Positions 38,334-46,919 of a stretch of 64,000 bases of DNA are shown here, piece after piece. The first letter of the stretch is position 1, and every line of letters starts with the position of its first letter. The notes beneath the pieces are model-generated. The model saw only the letters and a list, made by a program, of their open reading frames with translations. It made no database searches and was not told the DNA's origin. The translations under genes and the position numbers were made by a program. Source of the DNA: JADJWR01 sp964509545 (GTDB lineage Bacteria > Pseudomonadota > Gammaproteobacteria > Burkholderiales > Burkholderiaceae_F); NCBI GenBank assembly GCA_964509545.1, contig CAZDXQ010000002.1, positions 120,932 to 184,931 on the forward strand. Reading direction: 5' to 3'.

Positions 38334-38813
38334 ATGTCGAACTTGCAGCACAGGGCTCGCCAGGCGGGCTTCACACTGGTGGAACTGGTGATCGTGATCC
38401 TGATCCTCGGCATCCTGTCGGCGGTGGCGCTGCCGCGCTTCATCAACCTCGGCGGCGACGCGCGCAAGGCCAAGGCCGAAGGCATCTTCGGCGCCGTGCG
38501 CTCGGCGATGCAGATCACCCGCGCCGGCTCGCTGGTGCGTGGCACCAGCGGTGACGCCACCTCGACGCTGGCTGTCGACGGCACGAACGTCGACATGGTC
38601 TATGGCTACCCGGCCGCCACGGCCGGGGGCATCGTCGCCGCCGCCGGGCTGAGCACAGGCAACGATAAGGTCACGCTGGATACGAGCACGGCCGGAACGG
38701 TTGTCATCCAGGTCAACGGCGCCGCCGCGCTGGCCAACTGCGCGATCACCTATGTCGCCGCGACCAGCGCCACGACCGCGGCCACGGCATCGATGGACGT
38801 GTCCAACTGCTGA
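38334..38813 (+). CDS. mshA: MSHA major pilin (MshA-type prepilin)
   Basis: This 159-residue type IVa-like prepilin has a 12-residue leader ending RQAG, and the mature protein starts FTLVELVIVILILGIL with Glu5 present. The helix is followed by LPRFINLGGDARKAKAEGIF, close to MshA pilins. The globular domain has only two Cys (in ALANCAITY and the terminal DVSNC), placed to form a C-terminal disulfide loop. The ATG at 38334 follows an AAAGGA-type site. A strong terminator comes immediately after. Being the only full pilin in the locus, it is the likely major subunit; MshB is the alternative name. Confidence 0.88.
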   Translation: MSNLQHRARQAGFTLVELVIVILILGILSAVALPRFINLGGDARKAKAEGIFGAVRSAMQITRAGSLVRGTSGDATSTLAVDGTNVDMVYGYPAATAGGIVAAAGLSTGNDKVTLDTSTAGTVVIQVNGAAALANCAITYVAATSATTAATASMDVSNC

Positions 38814-38849
38814 TCCAGCGGACGCGGCCTCGCCGCGCCCCTCAGAACG

Positions 38850-38881
38850 CGGCGCCGCGGCCAGTGCACGGCGCCGTTTTT
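38850..38881 (+). terminator. Rho-independent terminator directly after the major pilin gene
   Basis: Arms CGGCGCCG at 38850-38857 and 38869-38876 pair perfectly around an 11-base loop. TTTTTCTTT begins at 38877. It lies 37 bases past the pilin stop and 13 bases before the mshC start. Partial readthrough would feed the minor pilin genes at a lower level. Confidence 0.88.
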
Positions 38882-38893
38882 CTTTGACTGTCG

Positions 38894-39367
38894 ATGAGGT
38901 CGAAAGCAGGCACAGCGCAGCGCGGCTTCACCGTCGTTGAACTGGTGGCGGTGATGACGCTGGCCGGCATCCTGTCGGCCTTTGCCGCGGTCAGGCTGCT
39001 CGATCGCAGCCTCGCCGATGCGCGCGGCTTCGCCGATCAACTGGCCGCCATCGTGCAGTTCGCGCAGAAGGCGGCCGTGGCGCAGCGGCGCCGCATCTAC
39101 GTCAATGTCGACACCTCGGCCCGCCGAGTACGCGCCTGCCTCGATGCTGCCGCGGCCTGCGCGCAGCCGCTCGCCGCGCCCGCCGGCGGCGCGCTGGACA
39201 GCACTGCGGCCACCGGCGTCGTTCTCGCCAGCGGCGCGGCGCAGTTCTCCTTCGACGGACTCGGCCGGCCGTCGATCGCCGCCGCACTGACGCTGACCGC
39301 AACCGGCGGCGGATCGAGCTTCAACGTCACCGTCGAAGCGGACACCGGTTATGTGCGCCGATCGTAG
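38894..39367 (+). CDS. mshC: MSHA minor pilin MshC
   Basis: This 157-residue prepilin has a short leader (MRSKAGTAQRG) and mature start FTVVELVAVMTLAGILSAFA with Glu5. The conserved AQKAAVAQRRRIYVNVDTSA region matches GspH/MshC pseudopilins. It likely sits at the pilus tip complex. It begins just behind the pilin terminator, and its end overlaps the mshD start by 17 bases. Confidence 0.82.
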   Translation: MRSKAGTAQRGFTVVELVAVMTLAGILSAFAAVRLLDRSLADARGFADQLAAIVQFAQKAAVAQRRRIYVNVDTSARRVRACLDAAAACAQPLAAPAGGALDSTAATGVVLASGAAQFSFDGLGRPSIAAALTLTATGGGSSFNVTVEADTGYVRRS

Positions 39368-39911
39368 CCGCGACCCGCACACCCTTCGCTGGCGGCTGAA
39401 AGGACGCCGAGGCATCCGCACCGACGCCGGGCAGCGCGGCGTCACACTGGTCGAACTGGTGCTGGCGATCCTGATCGTTTCGATCGCGGTGTCCTCGGTG
39501 CTCGGCGTGCTCGGGCTCACTGCCGGCCGCTCGGCCGATCCGCTGCTGGCGCGACAGTCGCTGGCAGTGGCCGAATCGCTGCTCGCCGAGATCCTCGCCC
39601 AGCCTTTCACCGCCAACGACCTCGACGGCGGCGCCAATGCCATCGGCCCGGAAGCCGGCGAAACGCGCGGTTCGGCCGTCGCGCCCTTCGATCACGTCGA
39701 CGACTATCACGGCTACGCGATGAACGGCATCGTCGCCGCCAACGGCAGCGCGATCGCCGGTCTTTCCGGCTACAGCGCAGCCGTCACCGTGCAGCCGCAG
39801 GCGCTCGGCACGATCGGCGCCAGCGAGGGCCTGCTGGTCACCGTCACCGTCACCGCACCCGGCGGCAGCCAGGTCGCGCTGAGCGGCTTCAGGGCGCGGG
39901 TGTCGCCATGA
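39351..39911 (+). CDS. mshD: MSHA minor pilin MshD
   Basis: This 186-residue prepilin has mature N-terminus VTLVELVLAILIVSIAVSSV after a Gly. From ATG 39351 the leader would be 30 residues, unusually long; no better downstream start codon precedes the cleavage site. RQSLAVAESLLAEILAQPFT and the DDYHGYAMNGI stretch are typical of MshD, whose family resembles PilV/GspI. It overlaps mshC by 17 bases and mshO by four. Confidence 0.82.
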   Translation: MCADRSRDPHTLRWRLKGRRGIRTDAGQRGVTLVELVLAILIVSIAVSSVLGVLGLTAGRSADPLLARQSLAVAESLLAEILAQPFTANDLDGGANAIGPEAGETRGSAVAPFDHVDDYHGYAMNGIVAANGSAIAGLSGYSAAVTVQPQALGTIGASEGLLVTVTVTAPGGSQVALSGFRARVSP

Positions 39912-40765
39912 GGCCCGGACGGCGACAGCGCGGCGTCACGCTGGTCGAACTGATCATCGTCATGCTGATCGTCGGCGTGATCGGCAGCTCCGCCGCCGTC
40001 TACCTGGCCAGCCCGGTGCGCGCCTACTTCGATGGCGCGCGACGTGCGCAACTGACCGACCGCGCCGACACCGCCACGCGGCGCATGCTGCGCGAACTGC
40101 AGGATGCGCTGCCGAACTCGCCGCGCATCACCGCTTCCGGGGCCAACGTCTTCATCGAGTTCGTGCCGATCGACGACGCCGGCCGCTACCGCGCCGCCAC
40201 TTCCGGCGGCAACGAGCCCAGCGGCACCGACCCGCTGGACGTCAACGATGCCGCCGACACCAGCTTCCAGGTGCTCGGCAGCCCGGTCACCGTGCCGCCG
40301 GCCAGCGGCGGCGTCAGTGCCCAACTGGTCGTGTTCAACCTCGGCGCCGGCGCCTTCGACGTCTACGCCGGTGCCAACCGGCGCACCGTCACCACCGCCG
40401 CCGGCAGCACGCAGTCGATCGGCTTCACCGGCACCGGCGCGGCGCTGAATGCCGACTCACCCGACCGCCGCTTCTACCTCGTGCGCACGCCGGTGACATT
40501 CGCCTGCCTGCCTGCCGCCGACGGCAGCGGACGCATCGAACGGGCGAGCGGCTACGCGCTGCAGGCCGCACAACCGGCCGACCTGAATGCCGCACCGCTG
40601 GCCAGCGCCACGCGCCATGTGCTGCTCGACAAGGTCAGCGCCTGCAGCTTCGAGCTGACTGCGGCGATGGCCAACGCCAACGGCGTGGCGCTGGACGTGC
40701 AGCTCGCTGACGGCGGCGAGACCGTCGCGCTGCGCACGCAGGCCAACCTGCCGAACACACCATGA
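39908..40765 (+). CDS. mshO: MSHA minor pilin MshO
   Basis: This 285-residue prepilin has a nine-residue leader (MRPGRRQRG) followed by VTLVELIIVMLIVGVIGSSA. Its larger globular domain (LTDRADTATRRMLRELQDAL onward) resembles the PilW/GspJ class of minor pilins. It starts in the mshD stop (ATGA) and its stop overlaps the mshP ATG likewise, indicating coupled translation of the minor pilin set. Confidence 0.85.
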   Translation: MRPGRRQRGVTLVELIIVMLIVGVIGSSAAVYLASPVRAYFDGARRAQLTDRADTATRRMLRELQDALPNSPRITASGANVFIEFVPIDDAGRYRAATSGGNEPSGTDPLDVNDAADTSFQVLGSPVTVPPASGGVSAQLVVFNLGAGAFDVYAGANRRTVTTAAGSTQSIGFTGTGAALNADSPDRRFYLVRTPVTFACLPAADGSGRIERASGYALQAAQPADLNAAPLASATRHVLLDKVSACSFELTAAMANANGVALDVQLADGGETVALRTQANLPNTP

Positions 40766-41298
40766 ACACGGCGGCGACGCGCATCGCCCGGAGCCGCGCC
40801 AGCCGCCCGGCTGCGCAGGGTTTCGCGCTGGTCGCGGCGATCTTCCTGCTGGTGGTGATCGCCGCGCTCGCCGCGTTCGCGGTCAATCTTTCCGCCAGTG
40901 CGCATGCGACCAGCGCGCTCGCCGTGCTCGGCGCGCGCGCTTACGAATCCGCCCGCGCCGGCATCGAATGGGCCGCCTACAACCTGCGCGACCCGAACGG
41001 CACGCTGGCGCCGGGCGCCACCAACCTGCCCGACTGCTTCGCCTCGCCCTCGACGCTGGCCCTGCCGGCGGCGATGGGCGGCTTCACCGTGCAGGTGAGC
41101 TGCGCCCGCTATCCGTCTTTCGGCGCCAGCCCGAATTTCCACGAGGAAGGCGCGCGGCGGCTGGCCGTGTACGTCGTCACCAGCACCGCCAGCTTCGGCA
41201 CGCCGGGTGCGGCTGATTACGTCGAACGCCGGCTGGAGGCGCGGATCGAGAAATGCAAGGACCCGGATGCGAGCGGCCCGACCTATGCCTGCCCGTGA
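40762..41298 (+). CDS. mshP: MSHA biogenesis protein MshP
   Basis: This 178-residue PilX/GspK-like minor pilin has a 20-residue leader ending RPAAQG and a hydrophobic helix FALVAAIFLLVVIAALAAFA in which the usual Glu5 is Ala. ARAYESARAGIEWAAYNLRD is the characteristic segment following the helix. It lies between mshO and mshQ, with overlaps at both ends. Confidence 0.82.
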   Translation: MNTAATRIARSRASRPAAQGFALVAAIFLLVVIAALAAFAVNLSASAHATSALAVLGARAYESARAGIEWAAYNLRDPNGTLAPGATNLPDCFASPSTLALPAAMGGFTVQVSCARYPSFGASPNFHEEGARRLAVYVVTSTASFGTPGAADYVERRLEARIEKCKDPDASGPTYACP

Positions 41299-44167
41299 AC
41301 GATTCCGCGCACTGATTGCTGCGCTCGCCATGGCGACGATCCTGCTGCCACGGCTCGCAGCCGCCGCGGCCTGCACGCCGCTGACGACGGCCTACGGCGT
41401 CTACGGCGGCAGCGGCACGTCGCTGTCGAACCTGAAAATCAATGGCAGCAGCCTGAGCCCCTCCGGCTGCACGGCGGGATCGCCAGGCACCTGCAACGCC
41501 GTGGCGAGCAACGGTGCCTATACGACCCAGTCGCTGACCTTGCCGCCGGTCGACACCTTCCAGGCGAGCAGTGTCAGCACGACGACCACGACCTCCGGCA
41601 CGGTCGCCGCCGGCGACTACGGCACGCTGAACGCCAACGGCGCGACCTTCTCCGGCGGCACCTACCGCATCACCACAGTGAACGCCAGCGGCACGCTGAA
41701 GATGGCCGCGGGCACGTACTACATCAACCGCTTCGACTGGGGCTCGGGCAAGGTCGCCATCGATATCACCAGCGGCCCGGTGGTACTGATCATCGGCAGC
41801 AGCATGACCAGCAGTGCCGCCGGCAGCCGGATCAACAGCGGCGGCGGCCCAGCCAATCTGAACATCGTGCTGCAGCCTGCGGCAAGCTTCTCCGTGGGCA
41901 CGAACGCCACCATCGACGCGGTGATCTTTTCGTCCGCAACCAGCAGCTCAATCAGCTTCGGCAACAACGGCACGGCGAGTGGTGCCATCGTCTCCGCCGG
42001 AACGGTCGCCGCGGGCAACAACTTCAATCTCACCTACGGCGCAGCACAGCAGACCGCGCTCGCCAGCCTGCAGGGCTGCGCCGCCGTGCCATCGAATTTC
42101 CTCGTCGAGGCCACCGGCGGCGGATCCATCGGCACGCAGGTTGCCGGACAGCCGTTCGGCATCCGCATCACGGCGCGCGATGCGAGCAACGCCACGCTCA
42201 CGAGCTTCACCGGCACGGTCGTGATCTCGTCCACCGGCACGCTGTCGCAGGGCGGCGGCAGCACGGCGAACTTCGTCAACGGCGTGCTGACTTCGCACAC
42301 GGTGGCGATCTCGAATACCGGCACGTTCACGATCACGGCCACCCTGTCGGGCGGCAGCGCCGCCGGCACCAGCAATGCGTTCAACGTCGTCACCGCCGCA
42401 GGCGGCTTCAACGCCTTCGAACAGAGCACGCCGGCCAACGCGCTGACCGGCGTGATCAAGACCAAGATCGCCGGGCAGAACTTCACGCTCGACATCGTCG
42501 CCCTGAACGCCGCCGGCACCGCGTACGCGAACGGTGCGGTCCAACCGGTCACGGTCGAACTGCTCGACGCCAGCGACAACAGCGGCGCGATGAACACCGG
42601 CACCGGCTGCCGCTCGAGCTGGACGCTGCTGTCCACGGTCACAACGACCTTCGCCTTCCTCGGCGGCGACGGTGGCCGCAAGGCGCTGACGATGAGCCTG
42701 AACCGCGCCGCGCGCGAGGTGCGCCTGCGCATGAGCACCAGCAGCGGCGGCGGCGCCAGCGGCTGCAGCAATGACGCCTTCGCCGTACGGCCGTCGTCGT
42801 TCATCGCGCTGCAGGCGGCCGACGGCACCGACGCCACCACCGGCACCGCGCGCGTGCTGAACAACAGCAATGCCACCAGCGGCGCCGTGCACCGCGCCGG
42901 CCGCGCCTTTTCGGTGCTGGCCAGCGCAGTCAACGCCGACGGCAGCACGGTGACTGCCGGCTACAACGGCACGCCGGTGCTCGCCGTTGCCTCCTGCGCG
43001 CAGCCGGCCGGATGCACCGCCGGCACGCTGAGCGGAACGCTCGCCGCCGTCGACGGCGTGGTCACCGGCAGCGCCGCATACAGCGAGGCCGGTGTGATCA
43101 CGGTCACGTTGAACGACGCCAGCTTCGCCGGCATCGACAGCGGCGATTCGAGCGCCGCCGAGCGCACCATCAGCAGCAGCGCCGCGATCTTCGGGCGCTT
43201 CGTGCCCGACGCCTACCGGCTCACCGACTCGGCCACGCCGGAGTTTTCCGCCCCCACCTGCGGCGCCGGCCCCGGATCGCAGGCGTTCACCTACGTCGGC
43301 CAGCCCTTCGCCTTCGGCACCGTGCCCGTGATCCTGGCCACGCCGCTGAATGCCTCCGGTGCGGCGATCGCCAACGCGCGACCGCGCTACACGACCGCGC
43401 ACGTGTCGTACAGCACCAGCGCCACCGGCGCCCCGGTCGCGCTCGCCGGCTCGACCAGCATCGCCGGCATCGTCCACGCGGCCACATCGACCATCACCTT
43501 CTCGCCCGGCAGCTTCAGCTTCACCCGCGGCGCGACGCCGATCGCCAGCTTCACGCCGTCGCTGTCGATGACGGTCAACCTCGCCGACACGACCGAGAAC
43601 GGCACTGCCGGCAACAGCACGATCAACGCGCTTGCGCCGTTGACGATCAGTCCGATCGCCTTCGCCGGCGGCTACGGCACGTTCCACTACGGCCGAGCCC
43701 AGCTGCGGCCGACCTACGGCGACATCCGCCGCGAGCTTTACGTGCCGCTGGAAGTGCAGCGCTTCAACGGGCTGGGCTGGATCGCGGCTCCGGAAGCCGC
43801 CGCTTGCCTCGTCGCACCGGCAACCGCCTTCGCCTACGCCAGCGCCACCGGGCTGCTCGACGCCGGCGGCGGTGCCTCCAACTGCGCCAGCCGCGTCGCC
43901 TCGACGGTGACCACGACGTCCGGCCGCGCCGCGATCCGTCTCGGCAAGCCGGGCAATGTGACCACCACCGAGCCGTCGGCGATGACGATGACGCTGAACC
44001 TGCTCGCGGCCGCCGCGGGCACGAGCTGCAGCGGCGCCTCGCCCACGCCGGCCACCACGGTCAATGCGCCGTGGCTGGCCAACGCCGACGGCAGCAACCC
44101 GGCCGCGCGCGTGACCTGGGGCCGGCTGCGCAGCGACCTGCTCGGCCTGCGCGAGCGCTTCGACTGA
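41285..44167 (+). CDS. mshQ: MSHA biogenesis protein MshQ (DUF6701-type, large exported protein)
   Basis: This 960-residue protein has a signal peptide (ALIAALAMATILLPRLAAAA) and a long Thr/Ser/Ala/Gly-rich beta domain. A polymer-like N-terminal region (residues ~30-260) precedes a C-terminal part with features of the DUF6701/MshQ family: FGRFVPDAYRLTDSATPEFS, TYVGQPFAFGTVPVI and YGRAQLRPTYGDIRRELYVP. It is thought to be an exported, possibly tip- or surface-located pilus component; its exact role is unsettled. ATG 41285 overlaps mshP by 14 bases. A 141-base gap precedes mshI. Confidence 0.85.
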   Translation: MPARERFRALIAALAMATILLPRLAAAAACTPLTTAYGVYGGSGTSLSNLKINGSSLSPSGCTAGSPGTCNAVASNGAYTTQSLTLPPVDTFQASSVSTTTTTSGTVAAGDYGTLNANGATFSGGTYRITTVNASGTLKMAAGTYYINRFDWGSGKVAIDITSGPVVLIIGSSMTSSAAGSRINSGGGPANLNIVLQPAASFSVGTNATIDAVIFSSATSSSISFGNNGTASGAIVSAGTVAAGNNFNLTYGAAQQTALASLQGCAAVPSNFLVEATGGGSIGTQVAGQPFGIRITARDASNATLTSFTGTVVISSTGTLSQGGGSTANFVNGVLTSHTVAISNTGTFTITATLSGGSAAGTSNAFNVVTAAGGFNAFEQSTPANALTGVIKTKIAGQNFTLDIVALNAAGTAYANGAVQPVTVELLDASDNSGAMNTGTGCRSSWTLLSTVTTTFAFLGGDGGRKALTMSLNRAAREVRLRMSTSSGGGASGCSNDAFAVRPSSFIALQAADGTDATTGTARVLNNSNATSGAVHRAGRAFSVLASAVNADGSTVTAGYNGTPVLAVASCAQPAGCTAGTLSGTLAAVDGVVTGSAAYSEAGVITVTLNDASFAGIDSGDSSAAERTISSSAAIFGRFVPDAYRLTDSATPEFSAPTCGAGPGSQAFTYVGQPFAFGTVPVILATPLNASGAAIANARPRYTTAHVSYSTSATGAPVALAGSTSIAGIVHAATSTITFSPGSFSFTRGATPIASFTPSLSMTVNLADTTENGTAGNSTINALAPLTISPIAFAGGYGTFHYGRAQLRPTYGDIRRELYVPLEVQRFNGLGWIAAPEAAACLVAPATAFAYASATGLLDAGGGASNCASRVASTVTTTSGRAAIRLGKPGNVTTTEPSAMTMTLNLLAAAAGTSCSGASPTPATTVNAPWLANADGSNPAARVTWGRLRSDLLGLRERFD

Positions 44168-44308
44168 ACGGATGGCCGCCGCGGCGGCCCGGCGGCGCGC
44201 CTTGCAGCGTCGCGTTTTGCACCGCTTTTCGAGCGATCCGTGTACGTACCCACTGCCTAGCATCGGCAGTAGATCGGGCTGAAGGCCGCGTCGCTCGCGC
44301 GCGCCTGC

Positions 44309-45952
44309 ATGCCCGCGGGAATCGGATTCGATTCGATGGACGGTTTGAACCAGCCCTTGCCAGTCGGCCCGCGCGCCTCGCGCGAGGCACCGCCGCGGCG
44401 CTGGCTGGGACGTCGGCGCTCCGAAACCATCGTCCAGGTCGGCCTGCAGTTCCTCGGTGACCGTTTGATCGTGGCGCGGCTGCGTCACAACGCGGGCCGC
44501 GTCGAGATCCAGGCGCTGCGCGCGCTGGCCGCACCGGCAGCGCAGCGCGCCCACGTGCTGCGCGCGCTGAAGCAGGAGGGGCTGTTCCGCAAGGCGCGCA
44601 TCCACCTCGTGCTGGCGCCGGGCCAGTACGACGTGCAGCAGGCGCCGGCCCCCGCCGTCCCCGCCGAGGAGATGCACGACGCCCTGCGCTGGCAGCTGCG
44701 CGCCTCGCTCGGCTATCCGCCCGAGGAAGCGCTGCTCGATTTCGCGACGCTGCCGCAGCCGGCCGATGCGCCGTCGACGAAGCTGCTCGTGGTCACCGCC
44801 CGCCGCAGCGTGGTCGCCGACGCGGTCGCGCCGCTCGCCGCGTGCGGACTGAGCGCGGAGGCGGTCGACGCGCCCGAGTTCGCGCAACGCAACCTGGCGC
44901 GGGCCGGGCTGCCGCTTCCGGCCGACACCCACGCCTGGCTGGCCTTCGACCAGGACACCTTCCTGCTGACCGTGCACTGCCTCGGCGAGGTGGCGTTCGC
45001 CCGGCGCATGCTGCTGCCGAATGCTGCGCTCACTGGCGAATCCGACACCGACCCGGCAGCGCATTTCGTCGAGCGCGTCGTGCTGCAGGTGCAGCGCTCG
45101 CTCGATCTGTTCGAGCGTCAGTCCGGTCTGCCACCGGTGACGCAGATCGCCATCGGCCCGCACCCGCAGGCGCCGGCCGTGGCCGCCGAACTCGGCGAGA
45201 AAGCCGCGGTTCGCACCTGGCTCGCCGAGTCGGCAGAACCGCTGCTGCGTGCCGCCGCGGCCATCGGCCAGGCCACGGTCGCCGGCGAGCTGACCGCGGC
45301 GCTCGGCGCGGCGATGCGCGCGCTGCCCGGCGCCGACGGCGAGGCGCCGTCGGTGCAGAGCATCGACCTGTACCGCAGCGAACGCACCGTGACGCGCGAC
45401 GCTTCGCCGCGTCTGCCGGCGCTGGTGGCGGTCGTCACGGTCGTCTTCGGCCTCGGTGCGCATTACTGGCTGGAGGCGCAGTCGCTGCGCCTGCATCGCG
45501 ACACCGCGGCGCACCTGCGCAGCGATGTGCAGCGGGCGGAGAAGATGCTGCTCGCCCTCGGCGCGCAGGCGCCGGCGCAGGCCAGCGCGCGCGCCGGCGA
45601 GCAGAACGAGGTGGCGGCGCTGGAAGCGCTGGCCGCGAAGCTGGGCGAAGGCGTGGCCGGCCGCAACGAACCGTTCACCGAGCCGCTGCGTGCCTTCGCC
45701 CGCGCCCGTGCCGAGGGCGTCTGGTTGACCGGCGTGCGCATCGCAAACAGCAACACGCAGCTGCAGCTCGAGGGTAAGGCCGTCGATGCCTCGCGCGTGC
45801 CGCAGTGGCTGGCGGCGCTCAAACGCGAGCCGGGCTTTGCCGGCAAGGCCTTCGCCCGCATCGAAATGCAGCCGGCGCGCGAGCCCGAGGGCGCGGTGCA
45901 GTTCCGCATCGCCACCGACCTGCCCGCCGATGCCGGCGGAGCCGCGCGATGA
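44309..45952 (+). CDS. mshI: MSHA biogenesis protein MshI (PilM/PilN-like)
   Basis: This 547-residue protein joins an actin-like cytoplasmic domain (VQVGLQFLGDRLIVARLRHN onward; APAVPAEEMHDALRWQLRAS) to a membrane span near residues 368-390 (LPALVAVVTVVFGLGAHYWL) and a PilN-like periplasmic coiled segment and domain. It helps build the inner-membrane alignment complex. ATG 44336 is an alternative start nine codons in. It is somewhat longer than usual because of a ~40-residue Pro/Arg-rich N-terminus. It overlaps mshJ by an ATGA. Confidence 0.85.
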   Translation: MPAGIGFDSMDGLNQPLPVGPRASREAPPRRWLGRRRSETIVQVGLQFLGDRLIVARLRHNAGRVEIQALRALAAPAAQRAHVLRALKQEGLFRKARIHLVLAPGQYDVQQAPAPAVPAEEMHDALRWQLRASLGYPPEEALLDFATLPQPADAPSTKLLVVTARRSVVADAVAPLAACGLSAEAVDAPEFAQRNLARAGLPLPADTHAWLAFDQDTFLLTVHCLGEVAFARRMLLPNAALTGESDTDPAAHFVERVVLQVQRSLDLFERQSGLPPVTQIAIGPHPQAPAVAAELGEKAAVRTWLAESAEPLLRAAAAIGQATVAGELTAALGAAMRALPGADGEAPSVQSIDLYRSERTVTRDASPRLPALVAVVTVVFGLGAHYWLEAQSLRLHRDTAAHLRSDVQRAEKMLLALGAQAPAQASARAGEQNEVAALEALAAKLGEGVAGRNEPFTEPLRAFARARAEGVWLTGVRIANSNTQLQLEGKAVDASRVPQWLAALKREPGFAGKAFARIEMQPAREPEGAVQFRIATDLPADAGGAAR

Positions 45953-46563
45953 CGGCGAAGCTCGCGGCCTGGTGGCGCGCGCGAAACAAGCGCGAGCGCG
46001 TGCTGGGTGCGGTGGCGGCGTTCGCGCTCGTCGCCGCGGCCGTCGAGCTGGCAGCGCTGGCGCCGCAGCGCGCCGAGAAGGCGCGGCTGCAGCGCGACAT
46101 CCTGGCGTCGCGGATGCAGCTGGACCGCATGCGCGGCACCGCCGCCGAACTCGGCGCGCAGCATGCGCCCGCCGCCACGCGCGAGGCGCTTGCGGCGCGC
46201 CGCGCCCGCGCCCAGGCCGCGATCGAACGCACGCAGGCCGGACTCGTCGCGCCGCAGGACATGGCGCAGCAGCTGCAGGCCCTCCTCGCCCGCCATCCGC
46301 AGCTGCGCGTGACCGGCATGCAGTCGGCGCTGCCGAAGCCGATCGAGGCGGCTGCCGGCGCGGCGCCGACGCTGTACGAGCACGGCCTGCGCATCGACGT
46401 CGAGGGCCGCTACCTCGACCTGCTGGCCTATCTCGAAGCGCTCGAGCGCGCGCCGCACCGCATCTACTGGCGCTCGCTCGACATGAAGGCCGACGCCGGC
46501 GTGCCGGTGACGCGCATCGAGCTTTTTACGCTGGCGAAGGAACCGGTATGGCTGCGGCTGTGA
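45949..46563 (+). CDS. mshJ: MSHA biogenesis protein MshJ (PilO-like)
   Basis: This 204-residue bitopic protein has a short cytoplasmic N-terminus (MTAKLAAWWRARNKRERVLG), one membrane span at about 20-38, a coiled coil (EKARLQRDILASRMQLDRMR), and a small ferredoxin-like periplasmic domain ending WRSLDMKAD...TRIELFTL. The arrangement is that of PilO/MshJ. It pairs with MshI to form the alignment complex. Confidence 0.83.
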   Translation: MTAKLAAWWRARNKRERVLGAVAAFALVAAAVELAALAPQRAEKARLQRDILASRMQLDRMRGTAAELGAQHAPAATREALAARRARAQAAIERTQAGLVAPQDMAQQLQALLARHPQLRVTGMQSALPKPIEAAAGAAPTLYEHGLRIDVEGRYLDLLAYLEALERAPHRIYWRSLDMKADAGVPVTRIELFTLAKEPVWLRL

Positions 46564-46919
46564 TGCGGGCGCTGGCCGGCGTGCTGCTTGTTCCCGCCGC
46601 AGCGGCGCAGCCGCTTGCCGACCCGACGCTGCCGCCGCAGGCGCTGGCCAGCGACAGGGCGGCCGCCGCGCGCGATGCGCCGCGGCCGCTGCTGCAGTTC
46701 ACGCTGCGCGGTCCGCACGACACCTACCGGGCACTGCTCGCCGGCCGCTGGGTCGGTGCCGGCGAGAGGGTGGCCATCGACGGCGCCGAGTTTCGCGTCG
46801 AGCGCGTGACCGATTCGTCGGTGGTGCTGGTGCAAGGCACCGAAAGGCAGGTCATCGAGATGGCAGCGCAGGCCCGGCAGGCCGTGCAGCTGCGCGAAAA
46901 CGGCAGGAGCAGCCGATGA
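46548..46919 (+). CDS. mshK: MSHA biogenesis protein MshK (PilP-like)
   Basis: This 123-residue protein has a signal peptide (MAAAVMRALAGVLLVPAAAA) and a short beta domain (AGERVAIDGAEFRVERVTDS; SVVLVQGTERQVIEM), as in MshK/PilP-type periplasmic adaptors that connect the alignment complex to the secretin. ATG 46548 follows AAGGA and overlaps mshJ by 16 bases; ATG 46563 is the alternative. It overlaps mshL by four bases. Confidence 0.78.
   Translation: MAAAVMRALAGVLLVPAAAAQPLADPTLPPQALASDRAAAARDAPRPLLQFTLRGPHDTYRALLAGRWVGAGERVAIDGAEFRVERVTDSSVVLVQGTERQVIEMAAQARQAVQLRENGRSSR

Noticed and set aside
41948..45514. Antisense open frame of almost 1200 codons opposite mshQ and mshI
   Set aside because: It is a shadow of GC-rich third-position bias in the + strand msh genes; it is Arg/Gly/Val-rich with no motif and no Shine-Dalgarno.
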